Under the pieces are notes generated by a model. That model saw only the letters and a list, made by a program, of their open reading frames with translations. It ran no database searches and was not told the DNA's origin. A stretch of DNA of 64,000 bases, from positions 62,001 to 126,000 of the forward strand of contig NZ_FPAT01000014.1 in the NCBI RefSeq assembly GCF_900116555.1, written 5' to 3'. The position numbers and the translations under genes are program-made. Within the stretch, counting starts at the first letter, position 1. Every line of letters starts with the position of its first letter. Positions 49,564 to 59,318 of the stretch are shown here, one piece after another. Origin of the DNA: Actinopolyspora lacussalsi subsp. righensis (GTDB lineage Bacteria; Actinomycetota; Actinomycetes; Mycobacteriales; Pseudonocardiaceae).

Positions 49564-50928
49564 ATGACCGAGTTGAACCAGTCACCGTCGACGGAGCACG
49601 TACGTCCTTCCTGGCGTGCACTGCTCTCACCGCTCAGCGATCTACTGGTGATCCTGGGCGGGGCACTGTTGGTATGGCGCGCCTGGGTGGTCGGCGAACG
49701 GCTGCTGGCGCGTGGGGTCGACATCTACCTGGACCTGCCGCCGTTGTTCGCCAGCTGGGCTCCGCACACCGGCCCCGGAACGGTGCCCGCGATCCTGCTC
49801 GCGCTGCTGGTGATCATCGCGGGGCCGACCGTGGCAGCACGGCTGCGCTGGGGACCACTGCTGGCGGTCACCTACCCGGTCACGTTGGGCTGGATGTTCA
49901 GCCTGACCATGATCGAGGGCTGGGACTTCGGTGTCGTGACCAAGCTGTCCAACCCCAAGAACTACCTCGCCGAGATCGACCGGGTGGATACGGTCTCGTC
50001 GATGCTGAGCGGGTTCACCGAACGAATCCTGCTCGAGCCCGGCTCATGGGCGGTGCACGTGTCCGGACACCCGCCGGGTGCGCTGATGGTGTTCGTGTGG
50101 ATGGACCGGATCGGCCTCGGCGGTGGAATCGCGGCATCCGTGATGTGCATGCTCGTCGGCTCCACGACCGTGCTGTCCATCGCGAGCACGCTGCGCGCAC
50201 TGGGCGAGGAACACGTCGCCCGGGCGATGCTGCCCTTCGGCGTACTGCTGCCCGGCATGGTGTGGATGGGCGTCAGCGCCGACGCGATGTTCGCCGGGGT
50301 CGCGGCGTGCGGGATCGCGTTGCTCGCGGTGGGGACCACACGGGGCGACAGACTGGGTGATCTGGTGGCGTTGACGAGCGGTCTGCTGCTCGGGTTCACG
50401 CTTTACTTGTCGTACGGGCTCGTGCTGGCCGGACTGTTCGCACTGGTGGTGCTGGCCCTGACGCGCAGACTGCGGCCGATCCTGTTCGCGGTCGCGGGCT
50501 TCGTGGTGGTAGTGGTGCTGTTCACCGTGCACGGCTTCTGGTGGCTGGAGGGATACGAACTCGTCCGGATCCGCTACTACCAGGGCATCGCCGACACCCG
50601 ACCGTACAGCTACTTCGTGTGGGCCAACCTTGCCTGCGTCGTACTCGTCGCGGGCCCCGCCGTTCTGGCGAGCCTGCGGAGACTGGCGACGGCACCACGT
50701 CGTCTGGAGCTCGGGGCGCGGTTGCTCACGGTCGCGGCGCTGGTGGCGATAGCCGCCGCGGATCTGTCCGGGATGAGCAAGGCGGAGGTGGAGCGGATCT
50801 GGCTACCGTTCACCATGTGGCTCGCGGTGCCCTGCGCGGTGCTGCCACGGGGACAGCACCGCTGGTGGCTGACAGCGCAGGCAGTGCTGGCGCTGCTGAT
50901 CAACCACCTGGTGATCACACGTTGGTGA
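49564..50928 (+). CDS. Polytopic membrane protein (possible GT-C-type glycosyltransferase)
   Basis: A 454-residue integral membrane protein with about eleven or twelve helices. Helix 1 is LLVILGGALLVWRAWVV. A large extracytoplasmic loop follows helix 3, with MIEGWDFGVVTKLSNPKNYL and the conserved-looking VHVSGHPPGALMVFVW. The last helix is preceded by SKAEVERIWLPFTMWLA, a segment seen in actinobacterial membrane mannosyltransferase-like proteins. The arrangement recalls GT-C polyprenyl-phosphate sugar transferases, but the first-loop Asp motif is not clear. Function is therefore open. TATCTT nine bases before the ATG suggests a very short leader. A strong hairpin follows. Confidence 0.75.
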   Translation: MTELNQSPSTEHVRPSWRALLSPLSDLLVILGGALLVWRAWVVGERLLARGVDIYLDLPPLFASWAPHTGPGTVPAILLALLVIIAGPTVAARLRWGPLLAVTYPVTLGWMFSLTMIEGWDFGVVTKLSNPKNYLAEIDRVDTVSSMLSGFTERILLEPGSWAVHVSGHPPGALMVFVWMDRIGLGGGIAASVMCMLVGSTTVLSIASTLRALGEEHVARAMLPFGVLLPGMVWMGVSADAMFAGVAACGIALLAVGTTRGDRLGDLVALTSGLLLGFTLYLSYGLVLAGLFALVVLALTRRLRPILFAVAGFVVVVVLFTVHGFWWLEGYELVRIRYYQGIADTRPYSYFVWANLACVVLVAGPAVLASLRRLATAPRRLELGARLLTVAALVAIAAADLSGMSKAEVERIWLPFTMWLAVPCAVLPRGQHRWWLTAQAVLALLINHLVITRW

Positions 50929-50958
50929 AACAGGGGCCGAGGCCGCCCTCCGGAGTAC

Positions 50959-50988
50959 GGTCGGGCCCCGCACGCTCGGGGCCCGACC
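50959..50988. terminator. Bidirectional terminator hairpin
   Basis: GGTCGGGCCCCG and CGGGGCCCGACC form a perfect 12-bp stem around CACGCT, between convergent genes. Confidence 0.85.
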
Positions 50989-51052
50989 GACCCGGGTCGG
51001 CGGTCATCGGAGTGGTTCGTTCGGAATCGTTCGTGCGGCCTGATCCAGGGGA

Positions 51053-51346
51053 TCAGGAATCCCGGTGCAGCGACTCGATCCGTTCGGCCATCGTCAGGTC
51101 GTTCTCGGTCACCCCACCAGCCGAATGGGTGGTGATCCGCACGGTCAGTCGGTTGTAGTCGTGCACGGACAGATCCGGGTGGTGGTCGGCTTCATTGGCG
51201 AGATGGGCGATCGCGTTGGCGAAGGTGACCGCGGTGAGAAACCCCTTGAGCTTCCAGGTCTTGTGCACCGCCGAGTCCCGGTACTGCCAGTCCCCGAGTT
51301 CGGCGAGCCTGTTCTCGATCGTGTCCTGCGACAACAGTTCGGGCAT
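51053..51346 (-). CDS. Pterin-4a-carbinolamine dehydratase
   Basis: A 97-residue enzyme dehydrating 4a-hydroxytetrahydrobiopterin. The catalytic region reads ADHHPDLSVHDYNRLTVRI and TTHSAGGVTENDL, where the tandem His and the later Thr-His are the hallmark residues. The ATG at 51346 follows GAGGAGG. No aromatic amino acid hydroxylase is in the window, so its physiological pterin partner is not shown. It stands alone, converging on the polytopic membrane protein. Confidence 0.92.
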   Translation of the reverse strand: MPELLSQDTIENRLAELGDWQYRDSAVHKTWKLKGFLTAVTFANAIAHLANEADHHPDLSVHDYNRLTVRITTHSAGGVTENDLTMAERIESLHRDS

Positions 51347-51527
51347 CGAGCCCTCCTCAACGCTGCTCGTCAACGGTCACCGGGTGTCGTGCCCGTGCGG
51401 GAGTTGTACCAGAAGGATCATCTCCCGACTGATCACCCCGGCCGGGACCACCCCTGTCGATCGTTCCGGCGTGGCGCGCCGAAGCGAAACGCGGCTCCTA
51501 CTCGGCGTGCCGGGTGGAGCGGACGGC

Positions 51528-51743
51528 TCATCTCCCGGGCGTCTCCTGTTCCGGACGTTGCGGGACACTTCGCTCCACCTCGTCGCTGTTCCCGTAGGTG
51601 CCGTCCGGCAGCGCCCGCAACGCGCGCAGCGTGCGGGGGTCGGCCTCCCGGTCCTCGGCGTATCGGATCAGCTCGGCCTTGTCCGCCGGGAACTCCAATC
51701 CCTGCAACGCCTTGTTCACCCGACGTTCGTCGGCATCGGTCAT
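51528..51743 (-). CDS. DUF2795 small protein
   Basis: A 71-residue protein. NKALQGLEFPADKAELIRYA followed by LRALRALPDGTYGNSDEVERSV is the standard DUF2795 pattern, a small helical domain that is frequent in actinobacteria and of unknown function. The ATG at 51743 has GAGAGG before it. It is divergent from cutA. Confidence 0.85.
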   Translation of the reverse strand: MTDADERRVNKALQGLEFPADKAELIRYAEDREADPRTLRALRALPDGTYGNSDEVERSVPQRPEQETPGR

Positions 51744-51917
51744 GACGATCCTCTCGTGACTCGCGGGGTGTCCGGGGAGCACGGCGCTCCCGTACCGCCC
51801 CGCACGACTGTTCCGCCGTACGGCTACCCAGTCGGACGGAAGCCGACACCCGCCGGTCGGATCCGTAACCGTGCCGAGCACTTCGACGGGTGGGATCATC
51901 CGTGGGAAGCCACTCGC

Positions 51918-51923
51918 TAACCT
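51918..51923 (+). promoter_or_regulatory. -10 element of cutA (leaderless)
   Basis: TAACCT ends six bases before the ATG at 51930. No ribosome site is present. Confidence 0.5.
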
Positions 51924-51929
51924 GACGGC

Positions 51930-52247
51930 ATGACCGAATACGTGCAGGTTGTCACCACCACCGACTCCGAACACGCCGCCGCCGAGCTGGCTCGTGGTGT
52001 GGTCGGGGCCCGACTCGGTGCGTGCGTACAGGTCGTGCCGATCCGCAGCTTCTTCCGCTGGCAAGGAGGTGTGCAGGACGAGCAGGAATGGCAGTTGCAG
52101 ATCAAAACCACCCGGGAGCGGGTGACCGAGCTGCGTGAACACCTGGGAACACGGCACAACTACGACGTGCCCGAGATCATCGTCACGCCGATCGTCACGG
52201 GTGACGAGCAGTACCTGTCCTGGGTCGAGGAGGAGACCAATCCTTGA
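51930..52247 (+). CDS. cutA: Divalent-cation tolerance protein CutA
   Basis: A 105-residue protein of the CutA1 family, which forms very stable trimers. VQVVTTTDSEHAAAELAR, GARLGACVQVVPIRSFFRW and EEWQLQIKTT-type strands are followed by YDVPEIIVTPIVTG and YLSWVEEET. In Escherichia coli it is linked to copper tolerance; the true role is debated. The ATG is apparently leaderless. Confidence 0.94.
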   Translation: MTEYVQVVTTTDSEHAAAELARGVVGARLGACVQVVPIRSFFRWQGGVQDEQEWQLQIKTTRERVTELREHLGTRHNYDVPEIIVTPIVTGDEQYLSWVEEETNP

Positions 52248-52468
52248 TCACGACGGGCGCCGCACCCGAGAGTTCGACGTGCGGGCTTCCGTCACCGGCG
52301 ACGAGCAGCGGTGATCACGCCCGAGAATTCCGTTCAGGGCCGTCGTAGACTCTCTCGGCAAGCATTTCCACCGCCCCGGTACCGGTTCCCGAAGGAGCGC
52401 GAGAACGGGAATGGATCGGACCGGCAGCAACACGCGTCGCGACCGCGGCGAGGCAAGGACCCAGCCGG

Positions 52469-52786
52469 ATGAAGAAGCCCACCATCACCCGCAACGACAT
52501 CTACATCACGGCGGCAGGCCCCGCCGTGGGGCTGCTCGTGGCGATGTTCACGCTGCACTGGGACTGGTTGTTCGCCGGGATACTGATATCCGCCGCCGGC
52601 CTGGTGTGGCTCCGGTTACGACGTGCCGCTGTGGACTGGTCGGTACGGACGGGGCTGCTCGCCCTGCTGCTCGGGCTGCTGCTGTGGCTGTGGCTCGATG
52701 ACGCGCGTTGGGCGATTCTGGGGTTGTTTCCGCTGGTGTTCGTGTTCATTCGCAAGTTGGCCGCCACCGTCGATCAGCATCGCTGA
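52469..52786 (+). CDS. Small membrane protein, three or four helices
   Basis: A 105-residue protein, not recognised. MKKPTITRNDIYITAAGPAV leads into a first pair of helices (AVGLLVAMFTLHWDWLFAGI, LISAAGLVWLRLR). A strongly Leu-rich third (TGLLALLLGLLLWLWL) and a fourth (AILGLFPLVFVFIRKL) follow. Positive residues at loop ends suggest cytoplasmic N- and C-termini. AAGGA lies about ten bases before the ATG. It may share a transcript with cutA, 221 bases upstream. Confidence 0.65.
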   Translation: MKKPTITRNDIYITAAGPAVGLLVAMFTLHWDWLFAGILISAAGLVWLRLRRAAVDWSVRTGLLALLLGLLLWLWLDDARWAILGLFPLVFVFIRKLAATVDQHR

Positions 52787-53181
52787 GCCGGTCGGGGCAG
52801 TCCGAGTCCGTACCCGGCCCGGAAGGGGCACGCTTCCCCTCTCCGGTCACTGCCCGGCTGGGGCCGCGTCCCCGTGGGCGGACCGCACCCGCGTGTCGGA
52901 AGGTCAGCGCCCCGACCTCGGCGATGATCACTTCAGACAGCGGCACCGGCGGGCACGGCTGTGAGCGGGTAAAGCCCGGAGCCCGAACTTCCGTTCGGCA
53001 CCCCGAAGTGGTTTCCGTCGAGCGGAAGAGTTCGTTTCCAGGGAGAAACGAAGTGGTTCCGGGGCTGTCGCGGTGATCAGTGGCATGCCAATATTCGGCG
53101 ACCAAATTATTCGTGGCGTCGCCGGTTCCGGTCCGCGCAGGGCGAGAAACCGCCGAGCGGACCGAACGGTGTGAAAGGACG
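52787..53181 (+). other. 395-bp structured leader region of nupC
   Basis: No gene is supported. It has CGAAGTGGTTTCCG at 53004 repeated as CGAAGTGGTTCCG at 53049. A perfect TTCGTTTC/GAAACGAA hairpin spans 53031-53052, and a second, CGGCGAC/GTCGCCG, spans 53096-53124. The repeats overlap the first hairpin. The pattern suggests an RNA or DNA control element, but no known riboswitch was recognised. Confidence 0.45.
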
Positions 53182-54516
53182 ATGCTCGTGCACGTGCTAT
53201 GGGGTATTGGCGGCATGGTGGTGCTGCTGCTGATCGCGGTGGCCCTGTCGACCAGCCCACGTTCGATCCGGCCCCGCACGGTACTGGGAGCACTGGCGAT
53301 CCAGGTGATTTTCGCCGTTCTCGTGCTGCGCTGGGAGACAGGAGAGCGGGCGCTGGAGGCGGTCGCCGCGGGTGTGGGCAAGGTGATCGACTCCGCCAAC
53401 GAGGGCATCAACTTCATGGTGGGGCCGCTGATCGGTCTGCTGGATGAGGGCAGCACGCTGTTCGCCTTCCAGGTGTTGCCGATCATCGTGTTCATCGCCT
53501 CGCTGAGCGCGGTGCTCTACCACTGGCACATCCTGCAGTGGGTGGTACGCATCATCGGTGGCGGACTGCAGAAACTGCTGGGGACCACGAAGGCGGAATC
53601 GCTCAACGCCACGGCCAACATCTTCGTGGGGCAGACCGAGGCACCGCTGGTGATCCGGCCGTACCTGGCCAGGATGACCCGCTCGGAGTTCTTCGCGGTG
53701 ATGGCGGGCGGCCTGTCCACGGTGGCCGGAACGGTGCTCGTCGGCTACTCGCTGCTGGGAGCGTCACTGGAGTACCTGATCGCGGCCAGTTTCATGGCGG
53801 CACCGGCCGGTCTCCTGATGGCCAAGATCATCGTTCCCGAGACCGAGAAGCCCCACAGCGACGAGGCCGTGGCCGCCACGACGACGGGAACCGGCACGGA
53901 CTCCGGCGCAGCTTCCTCCGGTTCGGATACGGAGTCCGACGACGGTGAACGTACCGAGGGTGCGGACACCGCGCACGAGGAGGAGCCGGAAAAGCCGCGC
54001 AACGTCATCGACGCCGCGGCGGTCGGAGCCTCCGACGGTCTCAAGCTCGCCCTCAACGTCGGAGCGATGCTGTTCGCGTTCATCTCGCTGATCGCGCTGC
54101 TCAACCTGATCATCGGCGGGCTCGGTGGCCTGTTCGGCCTGGAGAACCTGACCTTCCAGCAGATTCTCGGGTATGTCTTCTCGCCCGTCATGGTCGCCAT
54201 CGGGATCCCGCTCAACGAAGCCGTCGAGGCCGGGACCTTCCTGGGGCAGAAGCTGGTCCTCAACGAGTTCGTCGCCTTCGCCGACTTCGGCCCCATGGCG
54301 GAGTCCGGCGCGTTCACCGAACGCACCGCCGTGATCATCACCTTCGCCCTGACCGGATTCGCCAACTTCAGCTCGCTGGGAATCCTGCTGGGCGGACTCG
54401 GCGGGCTGGTTCCCAGTCGCAGACCGCTGATCGCCCAACTCGGCATTCGAGCCGTGCTGGCGGGAACGCTGGCGAACCTCATGAGTGCCACCATCGCGGG
54501 GATGGTGATCGGTTGA
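53182..54516 (+). CDS. nupC: Concentrative nucleoside transporter
   Basis: A 444-residue CNT-family importer of nucleosides, driven by protons or sodium. The core motifs are [28 protein letters not shown]-like (residues near 150, starting [13 protein letters not shown]), [12 protein letters not shown], and near the C-terminus [12 protein letters not shown] and [14 protein letters not shown]. About 45 residues rich in Asp, Glu, Ser and Thr are inserted between the central helices (near residues 222-272), longer than in typical 400-residue members. The ATG at 53182 follows AAAGGA. A 20-bp hairpin ends the transcript. Confidence 0.94.
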   Translation: MLVHVLWGIGGMVVLLLIAVALSTSPRSIRPRTVLGALAIQVIFAVLVLRWETGERALEAVAAGVGKVIDSANEGINFMVGPLIGLLDEGSTLFAFQVLPIIVFIASLSAVLYHWHILQWVVRIIGGGLQKLLGTTKAESLNATANIFVGQTEAPLVIRPYLARMTRSEFFAVMAGGLSTVAGTVLVGYSLLGASLEYLIAASFMAAPAGLLMAKIIVPETEKPHSDEAVAATTTGTGTDSGAASSGSDTESDDGERTEGADTAHEEEPEKPRNVIDAAAVGASDGLKLALNVGAMLFAFISLIALLNLIIGGLGGLFGLENLTFQQILGYVFSPVMVAIGIPLNEAVEAGTFLGQKLVLNEFVAFADFGPMAESGAFTERTAVIITFALTGFANFSSLGILLGGLGGLVPSRRPLIAQLGIRAVLAGTLANLMSATIAGMVIG

Positions 54517-54521
54517 CCGCG

Positions 54522-54563
54522 GCACCGTTGTGGCGATGCGTGGACGCATCGCCACAACGGTGC
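54522..54563 (+). terminator. Perfect 20-bp hairpin after nupC
   Basis: 54522-54541 is perfectly complementary to 54544-54563, leaving only two bases at the tip. It begins five bases past the nupC stop. Confidence 0.85.
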
Positions 54564-54634
54564 ACAACCGAACACGGGCGGTCGTCGGTGGACCACCCGG
54601 TCACGCACTCGAACACCTTTGACAAGCTGCGGGC

Positions 54635-56764
54635 ATGACCGCAGCCGATACGTTCCCTCGTCACAGCGCCCGGACCCAGGGGTTCAGTCTGGGCGCCCCA
54701 CGAAATTTCACCGTCGCACCGGACGGGCAACGGGTGCTGTTCCTGCGGTCGTCGAGCGGTACCGACCGGAGCAACGCACTGTGGATGTTGGACACCGGCG
54801 CCGGCGCGGAGCACCGGGTGGCCGATCCCGCACAGCTCGACGACACCGGGACCACCTCGGCGGCGGAGCTGGCCCGCCGGGAACGCCTCCGGGAGCGGGC
54901 CTCGGGGATCACGGCTTACGCGGTGGACGACAGTGCCCGCCGGGTGGCCTTCACCCTCTCCGGTGAGCTGTTCGTGGCCGAACCGGAGAGCGGGTTGCTC
55001 CGCAGGCTGCCCGCCCGCTACCCCGCCGCGGATCCCAGGCCGGACGGCACCGGCACGCGCGTGGCCTACACCTCGCAGGGCGGGCTGCGTGTGATCGGAT
55101 TCGACGGTTCCGGTGACCGGGCGCTGGTCGAGCCCGAACACGAGCGGGTCCAGTGGGGCTGCGCCGAGTTCATCGCGGCGGAGGAGATGAGCCGGAGCCG
55201 CGGCTACTGGTGGGCGCCCGACGGTACGACGATCCTGGCGGCCCGGGTGGACGAGTCGGGAGTGGCGCAGTGGAACCTCGCGGACCCCACCGATCCGGCA
55301 CGGCCCCCCAGAACGATGCCGTATCCCGCCGCCGGGGAGGCCAACGCCGCGGTCACCCTGGAGCTGTTGCGGGTAGACGACGCGAAGTTCGGACAACGGA
55401 CTCCCGTACGCTGGGACAGCGACGCCCATCCCTACCTGGTGGCGGCTCACTGGTCCGAACACGGCCGACCACTGCTGGCGGTGCAGAGCCGTGACCAGCG
55501 CAGCCAACTGGTGCTGGCGGTGGATCCCGACACCGGGAAAACCACGGAGCTGCATCGCGAGACCGATCCGCACTGGATCGAGATCAAGACCGGCTGGCCC
55601 GCCTGGACCCCGGGCGGCGGCCTGGCACGGATCAGCGCGATCGACGGCGCCTACCGGCTCCTGGTCGACGGCGACGACTGGACCGGCCCCGCGCTGCAGG
55701 TCCGCGCGATTCTGGACATCGGCCCCACCGACGTCCTGGTGTCGGCATCGGCGGAGGATCCCACCCAGGTGCACGTCTACCGGGTGACCGAAGCGGGCGC
55801 GCGGCGGGTCTCCGAGCAGGACGGGGTGCACAGTGCCACCCGTGGCGGCCCGGTGACCGTGCTGTCCTCCAGCGGCGTGGAGCGGCTGCACGGCACCGTG
55901 CGGGTATTCCGCGAAGAGGAACCGATCGCCGAGATCACCTCGCTTGCCGAGACGAGCACGATCACGCCGCGCGTCGAACTACTGCGACTCGGTGCCCGCG
56001 AGCTGTGCTCCGCGCTGCTGCTGCCGCACGGACATCGCCCGGAACACGGCAGGCTGCCGGTACTGCTGGACCCCTACGGGGGTCCGCAGGCACAGCGGGT
56101 ACTGCGACGACAGCAGGGATACCTGACGCCGCAGTGGTTCGCTGAGCAGGGATTCGCCGTGCTCGTCACGGACGGCCGGGGCACCGGGGGACGCGGTCCG
56201 GACTGGGACCGGGCGGTGGCCGGGGATCTGGCCGGACCACCGCTGCAGGACCAGGTGGACGCGCTGCACGCGTGTGCCGCCGAGCGCACCGATCTGGATC
56301 TCGATCGGGTGGGGATCCGGGGATGGTCGTTCGGGGGCTATCTGGCGGCGCTGGCGGTGTTGCGCCGCCCCGACGTGTTCCACGCGGCGGTGGCGGGCGC
56401 ACCGGTCTGCGACTGGCGGCTCTACGACACGCACTACACCGAGCGCTACCTCGGCGACCCGAACCGCGATCCCGAGACGTACACGGCGAACTCGCTGCTG
56501 CGGATGGCTCCCGAGTTGCGCAGGGAGCTGCTGCTGGTGCACGGCACCGTCGACGACAACGTGGTGTTCGCGCACTCGCTGCGGCTGTCGGAAGCGCTGA
56601 CCTCGGCGGGCAGACCGCACACCCTGTTGCCACTGCCCGGCGTGACCCACATGCCGACATCGGAGAGCAAGAGCGAGAACCTGCTGTTGCTGCAGCTGGA
56701 CTTCCTGCGCCGTGCTCTCGGGCTGCCCACGGCTTCTTCGGAGGCTGCCGCTCCGGTCGAGTGA
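54635..56764 (+). CDS. S9 family (dipeptidyl peptidase IV-like) peptidase
   Basis: A 709-residue prolyl oligopeptidase-family enzyme without a signal peptide, probably cytoplasmic. An N-terminal beta-propeller (to ~430) carries the DPP-IV Glu motif in FIAAEEMSRSRGYWW. The C-terminal alpha/beta hydrolase holds Ser565 in GWSFGGY, Asp in GTVDDNVVF and His in GVTHMP. LLDPYGGPQAQRV and VTDGRGTGGRG lead into the hydrolase. This predicts removal of Xaa-Pro dipeptides from peptides. The gene is followed by a long hairpin. Confidence 0.92.
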   Translation: MTAADTFPRHSARTQGFSLGAPRNFTVAPDGQRVLFLRSSSGTDRSNALWMLDTGAGAEHRVADPAQLDDTGTTSAAELARRERLRERASGITAYAVDDSARRVAFTLSGELFVAEPESGLLRRLPARYPAADPRPDGTGTRVAYTSQGGLRVIGFDGSGDRALVEPEHERVQWGCAEFIAAEEMSRSRGYWWAPDGTTILAARVDESGVAQWNLADPTDPARPPRTMPYPAAGEANAAVTLELLRVDDAKFGQRTPVRWDSDAHPYLVAAHWSEHGRPLLAVQSRDQRSQLVLAVDPDTGKTTELHRETDPHWIEIKTGWPAWTPGGGLARISAIDGAYRLLVDGDDWTGPALQVRAILDIGPTDVLVSASAEDPTQVHVYRVTEAGARRVSEQDGVHSATRGGPVTVLSSSGVERLHGTVRVFREEEPIAEITSLAETSTITPRVELLRLGARELCSALLLPHGHRPEHGRLPVLLDPYGGPQAQRVLRRQQGYLTPQWFAEQGFAVLVTDGRGTGGRGPDWDRAVAGDLAGPPLQDQVDALHACAAERTDLDLDRVGIRGWSFGGYLAALAVLRRPDVFHAAVAGAPVCDWRLYDTHYTERYLGDPNRDPETYTANSLLRMAPELRRELLLVHGTVDDNVVFAHSLRLSEALTSAGRPHTLLPLPGVTHMPTSESKSENLLLLQLDFLRRALGLPTASSEAAAPVE

Positions 56765-56797
56765 CGGCCCACTCGCCGCGGCGAGCGCTCGGCGGTA

Positions 56798-56846
56798 CCC
56801 CGTCGGGGGCACGCGGCCGGTGAGCGGCTACGTGCCCCCGACGGGG
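56798..56846. terminator. Bidirectional terminator hairpin
   Basis: A perfect 16-bp stem (56798-56813 with 56831-56846) with a 17-nt loop, between the convergent peptidase and aldo/keto reductase genes. Confidence 0.8.
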
Positions 56847-56947
56847 GATCCGGTGCTTCCGGTGGCGGCGCCTCGGGTCATTCGCGGAGCAGCGCGCCGA
56901 ACCGCCTCGTCACGCGAACCGGGAAAGCGCGAACCGGTAAAACTCCG

Positions 56948-57781
56948 TCAGAGTATCTCCAGCGGTGTCGGACCACCGGGTGGCGGGAACCGCTCGTCGA
57001 GTCGGGCCAACTCCTCGTCCGAAAGCGAGAGCTCGACCGCCGCCCGGTTGTGGTCGACGTGTTCGACGGTCGCCGCTTTCGGGATCGCGCACATCCCGTC
57101 CTGCCGCAGCACCCACGCCAGCGCCAGCTGCGCGGGGGTGACACCGCGCTCGGCGGCCAGCTCGCCGAGCACCGGGTCGTCGAGCAACCTGCCCTGTTCG
57201 ATCGGGGAATAAGCCATCACCGGCAGGTTCCGTTGTCGGCACCAGGGCAACAGGTCGAACTCGGGGCCACGGCGGGTGAGGTTGTACAGCACCTGATCGG
57301 TGGACACCCGGCGGCCTGCCTCGGTCACGAAGAGCTCGCTCATGTCGGCCGGATCGAAATTGCTCACCCCGAAATAGCGGATCTTGCCGCTGCGCTGGAG
57401 CGACTCGAACGCCGCCATGGTCTCCTCCAGCGGCGTGGCACCCCGCCAGTGCAGCAGGTACAGGTCCAGCCGGTCCGTTCCCAGCCGCCGCAGACTGCGC
57501 TCGCAGGCCGCCACGGTACCGCCGCGGTCGGCGTTGTGCGGAAACACCTTGGAAACCACGAAGGCCTCGTCCCGCCTGCCCCGCAGCGCGGTACCCACGA
57601 CCTGTTCGGCACCGCCACCGCCGTACATCTCGGCGGTGTCGATCAGCCGGATCCCCGAGTCGAGCCCGTGGCGCAACGCGTCGACCTCGGCAGCACGTCG
57701 CGCGTCGCGCTCTCCCATACCCCAGGTCCCCTGCCCGAGCACGGGCAGCTCGCCCCCTTCGGGCAACGGCAGACTACGCAT
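56948..57781 (-). CDS. Aldo/keto reductase
   Basis: A 277-residue NADPH-dependent TIM-barrel reductase with the full catalytic tetrad: Asp48 and Tyr53 in LIDTAEMYG, Lys78 in VVSKVF and His111 in LLHWRG. YFGVSNF and the C-terminal IPKAATVEHVDHN cofactor segment are typical. The closest pattern is that of plain bacterial AKRs with broad aldehyde substrates. The ATG at 57781 has AAGGTG before it. It follows der on the same strand, 91 bases away. Confidence 0.92.
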   Translation of the reverse strand: MRSLPLPEGGELPVLGQGTWGMGERDARRAAEVDALRHGLDSGIRLIDTAEMYGGGGAEQVVGTALRGRRDEAFVVSKVFPHNADRGGTVAACERSLRRLGTDRLDLYLLHWRGATPLEETMAAFESLQRSGKIRYFGVSNFDPADMSELFVTEAGRRVSTDQVLYNLTRRGPEFDLLPWCRQRNLPVMAYSPIEQGRLLDDPVLGELAAERGVTPAQLALAWVLRQDGMCAIPKAATVEHVDHNRAAVELSLSDEELARLDERFPPPGGPTPLEIL

Positions 57782-57872
57782 ATCTCGCACCTTGTCGTTC
57801 GGAGAACTCGGACAGGGTGCCGGGCTTTCGGGGAGGCTACCCGATACCGATCCCGGCCGAAGCGGACGGTGC

Positions 57873-59318
57873 TCAGCGGGAGCTCTTGCGTTCCTTGATC
57901 CGTACGACCACGCGAACCGGGCTGCCCGCGAAACCGAACGCCTCGCGGAACTTGCGCTCCAGGAACCGGCGATAGCCCGCCTCCAGGAAGCCCGAACTGA
58001 ACAACACCAGTGTCGGTGGCCGGGCGTGCGCCTGGGTGGCGAACATGATCTTGGGTTGCTTGCCGCCCCGGACCGGCGGTGGATGAGCCGCGACGATGTC
58101 CGACAACCACGAGTTGATCTGGCCGGTGGAGACGCGCTGGTCCCAGGATTCGAGCGCTGTCCGCAGCGTGGGTGCCAGCTTGGCGACCGCACGGCCGGTC
58201 TGGGCCGACACGTTCACCCGCTCGGCCCAGCGTACTCGGACGAGATCGCGGTCGATCTCCTTCTCCAGGCTCCGCCTGCGGTCGTCGTCGACCATGTCCC
58301 ACTTGTTGTAGGCGATCACCAGCGCCCGACCGGACTCGATGACCATGCTGATGATGCGCAGGTCCTGCTCGGTCAGCGGCTCGGAACCGTCGATGAGCAC
58401 GATGGCAACCTCGGCCGCCTCGATGGCCGCCTTGGTGCGCAGCGAGGCGTAGTACTCCGTGCCGTCGGCGGTCTTGACCCGCTTGCGCAGCCCGGCGGTG
58501 TCCACGAACCGCCACACCTCGTCGTCGAGCTCGACCAGCGAGTCCACGGGATCGACGGTGGTACCGGCCACCTCGTCGACCACGGCACGCTGCTCACCGA
58601 CGAGACGGTTGAGCATGCTGGACTTGCCGACGTTGGGCTTGCCCACCAGCGCCACCCGTCGCGGTCCCGCCGCGCCCCCCAGCTGTTCCCGCGGGGTTTC
58701 GGGCAGCACGCGCAGCACTTCGTCGAGCAGATCACCAGACCCGCGACCGTGCAGCGCGCTCACCGGGTGCGGCTCCCCCAGCCCGAGGGACCACAGCTCG
58801 GCCGTACCCGCCACCGCCACCTGGTCGTCGACCTTGTTGGCGACCACGATCACCGGCCGCCGGGACCGGCGCAGCACCTTCGCGGCGGCCTCGTCGGTGC
58901 CGCTGACCCCCACGTTGGCGTCGACCACGAACAGGATCGCGTCGGCTGCCGACATGGCCATCTCCGCCTGTGAAGTGACACTGGCGTACATGCCGTCGGC
59001 ATCGGGGTCCCATCCACCGGTGTCGACGACGCTGAACGCGCGCCCGCTCCACACGGCGTCGTAGGTAACCCGGTCCCGCGTGACCCCCGGAGTGTCCTTG
59101 ACCACGGCCTGCCTGCTGCCGAGCAACCGGTTCACCAGGGTGGACTTACCGACGTTGGGCCTGCCCACAACCGCCAGGACGGGACGGCCGGGTTCGGTTC
59201 CCGAATCCTCGTCGAGTTCGTCGAACAGGTGATCGTAGTCGGCCCAGTCCGTCTCGTCGGACCAGGTGCCGTCGAGGCCGGCACCCTCGGCGGCGTCGGC
59301 AAACGGCTCTTCGCTCAC
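57873..59318 (-). CDS. der: Ribosome-assembly GTPase Der
   Basis: A 481-residue tandem GTPase required for 50S subunit assembly. The first G domain has [18 protein letters not shown] and DTGGWD; the second has [19 protein letters not shown] and [12 protein letters not shown] and a C-terminal KH-like domain ([18 protein letters not shown]) complete it. The first ~45 residues are an acidic extension, longer than in E. coli but common in actinobacteria. The GTG overlaps the PlsC stop by four bases. Confidence 0.97.
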   Translation of the reverse strand: MSEEPFADAAEGAGLDGTWSDETDWADYDHLFDELDEDSGTEPGRPVLAVVGRPNVGKSTLVNRLLGSRQAVVKDTPGVTRDRVTYDAVWSGRAFSVVDTGGWDPDADGMYASVTSQAEMAMSAADAILFVVDANVGVSGTDEAAAKVLRRSRRPVIVVANKVDDQVAVAGTAELWSLGLGEPHPVSALHGRGSGDLLDEVLRVLPETPREQLGGAAGPRRVALVGKPNVGKSSMLNRLVGEQRAVVDEVAGTTVDPVDSLVELDDEVWRFVDTAGLRKRVKTADGTEYYASLRTKAAIEAAEVAIVLIDGSEPLTEQDLRIISMVIESGRALVIAYNKWDMVDDDRRRSLEKEIDRDLVRVRWAERVNVSAQTGRAVAKLAPTLRTALESWDQRVSTGQINSWLSDIVAAHPPPVRGGKQPKIMFATQAHARPPTLVLFSSGFLEAGYRRFLERKFREAFGFAGSPVRVVVRIKERKSSR

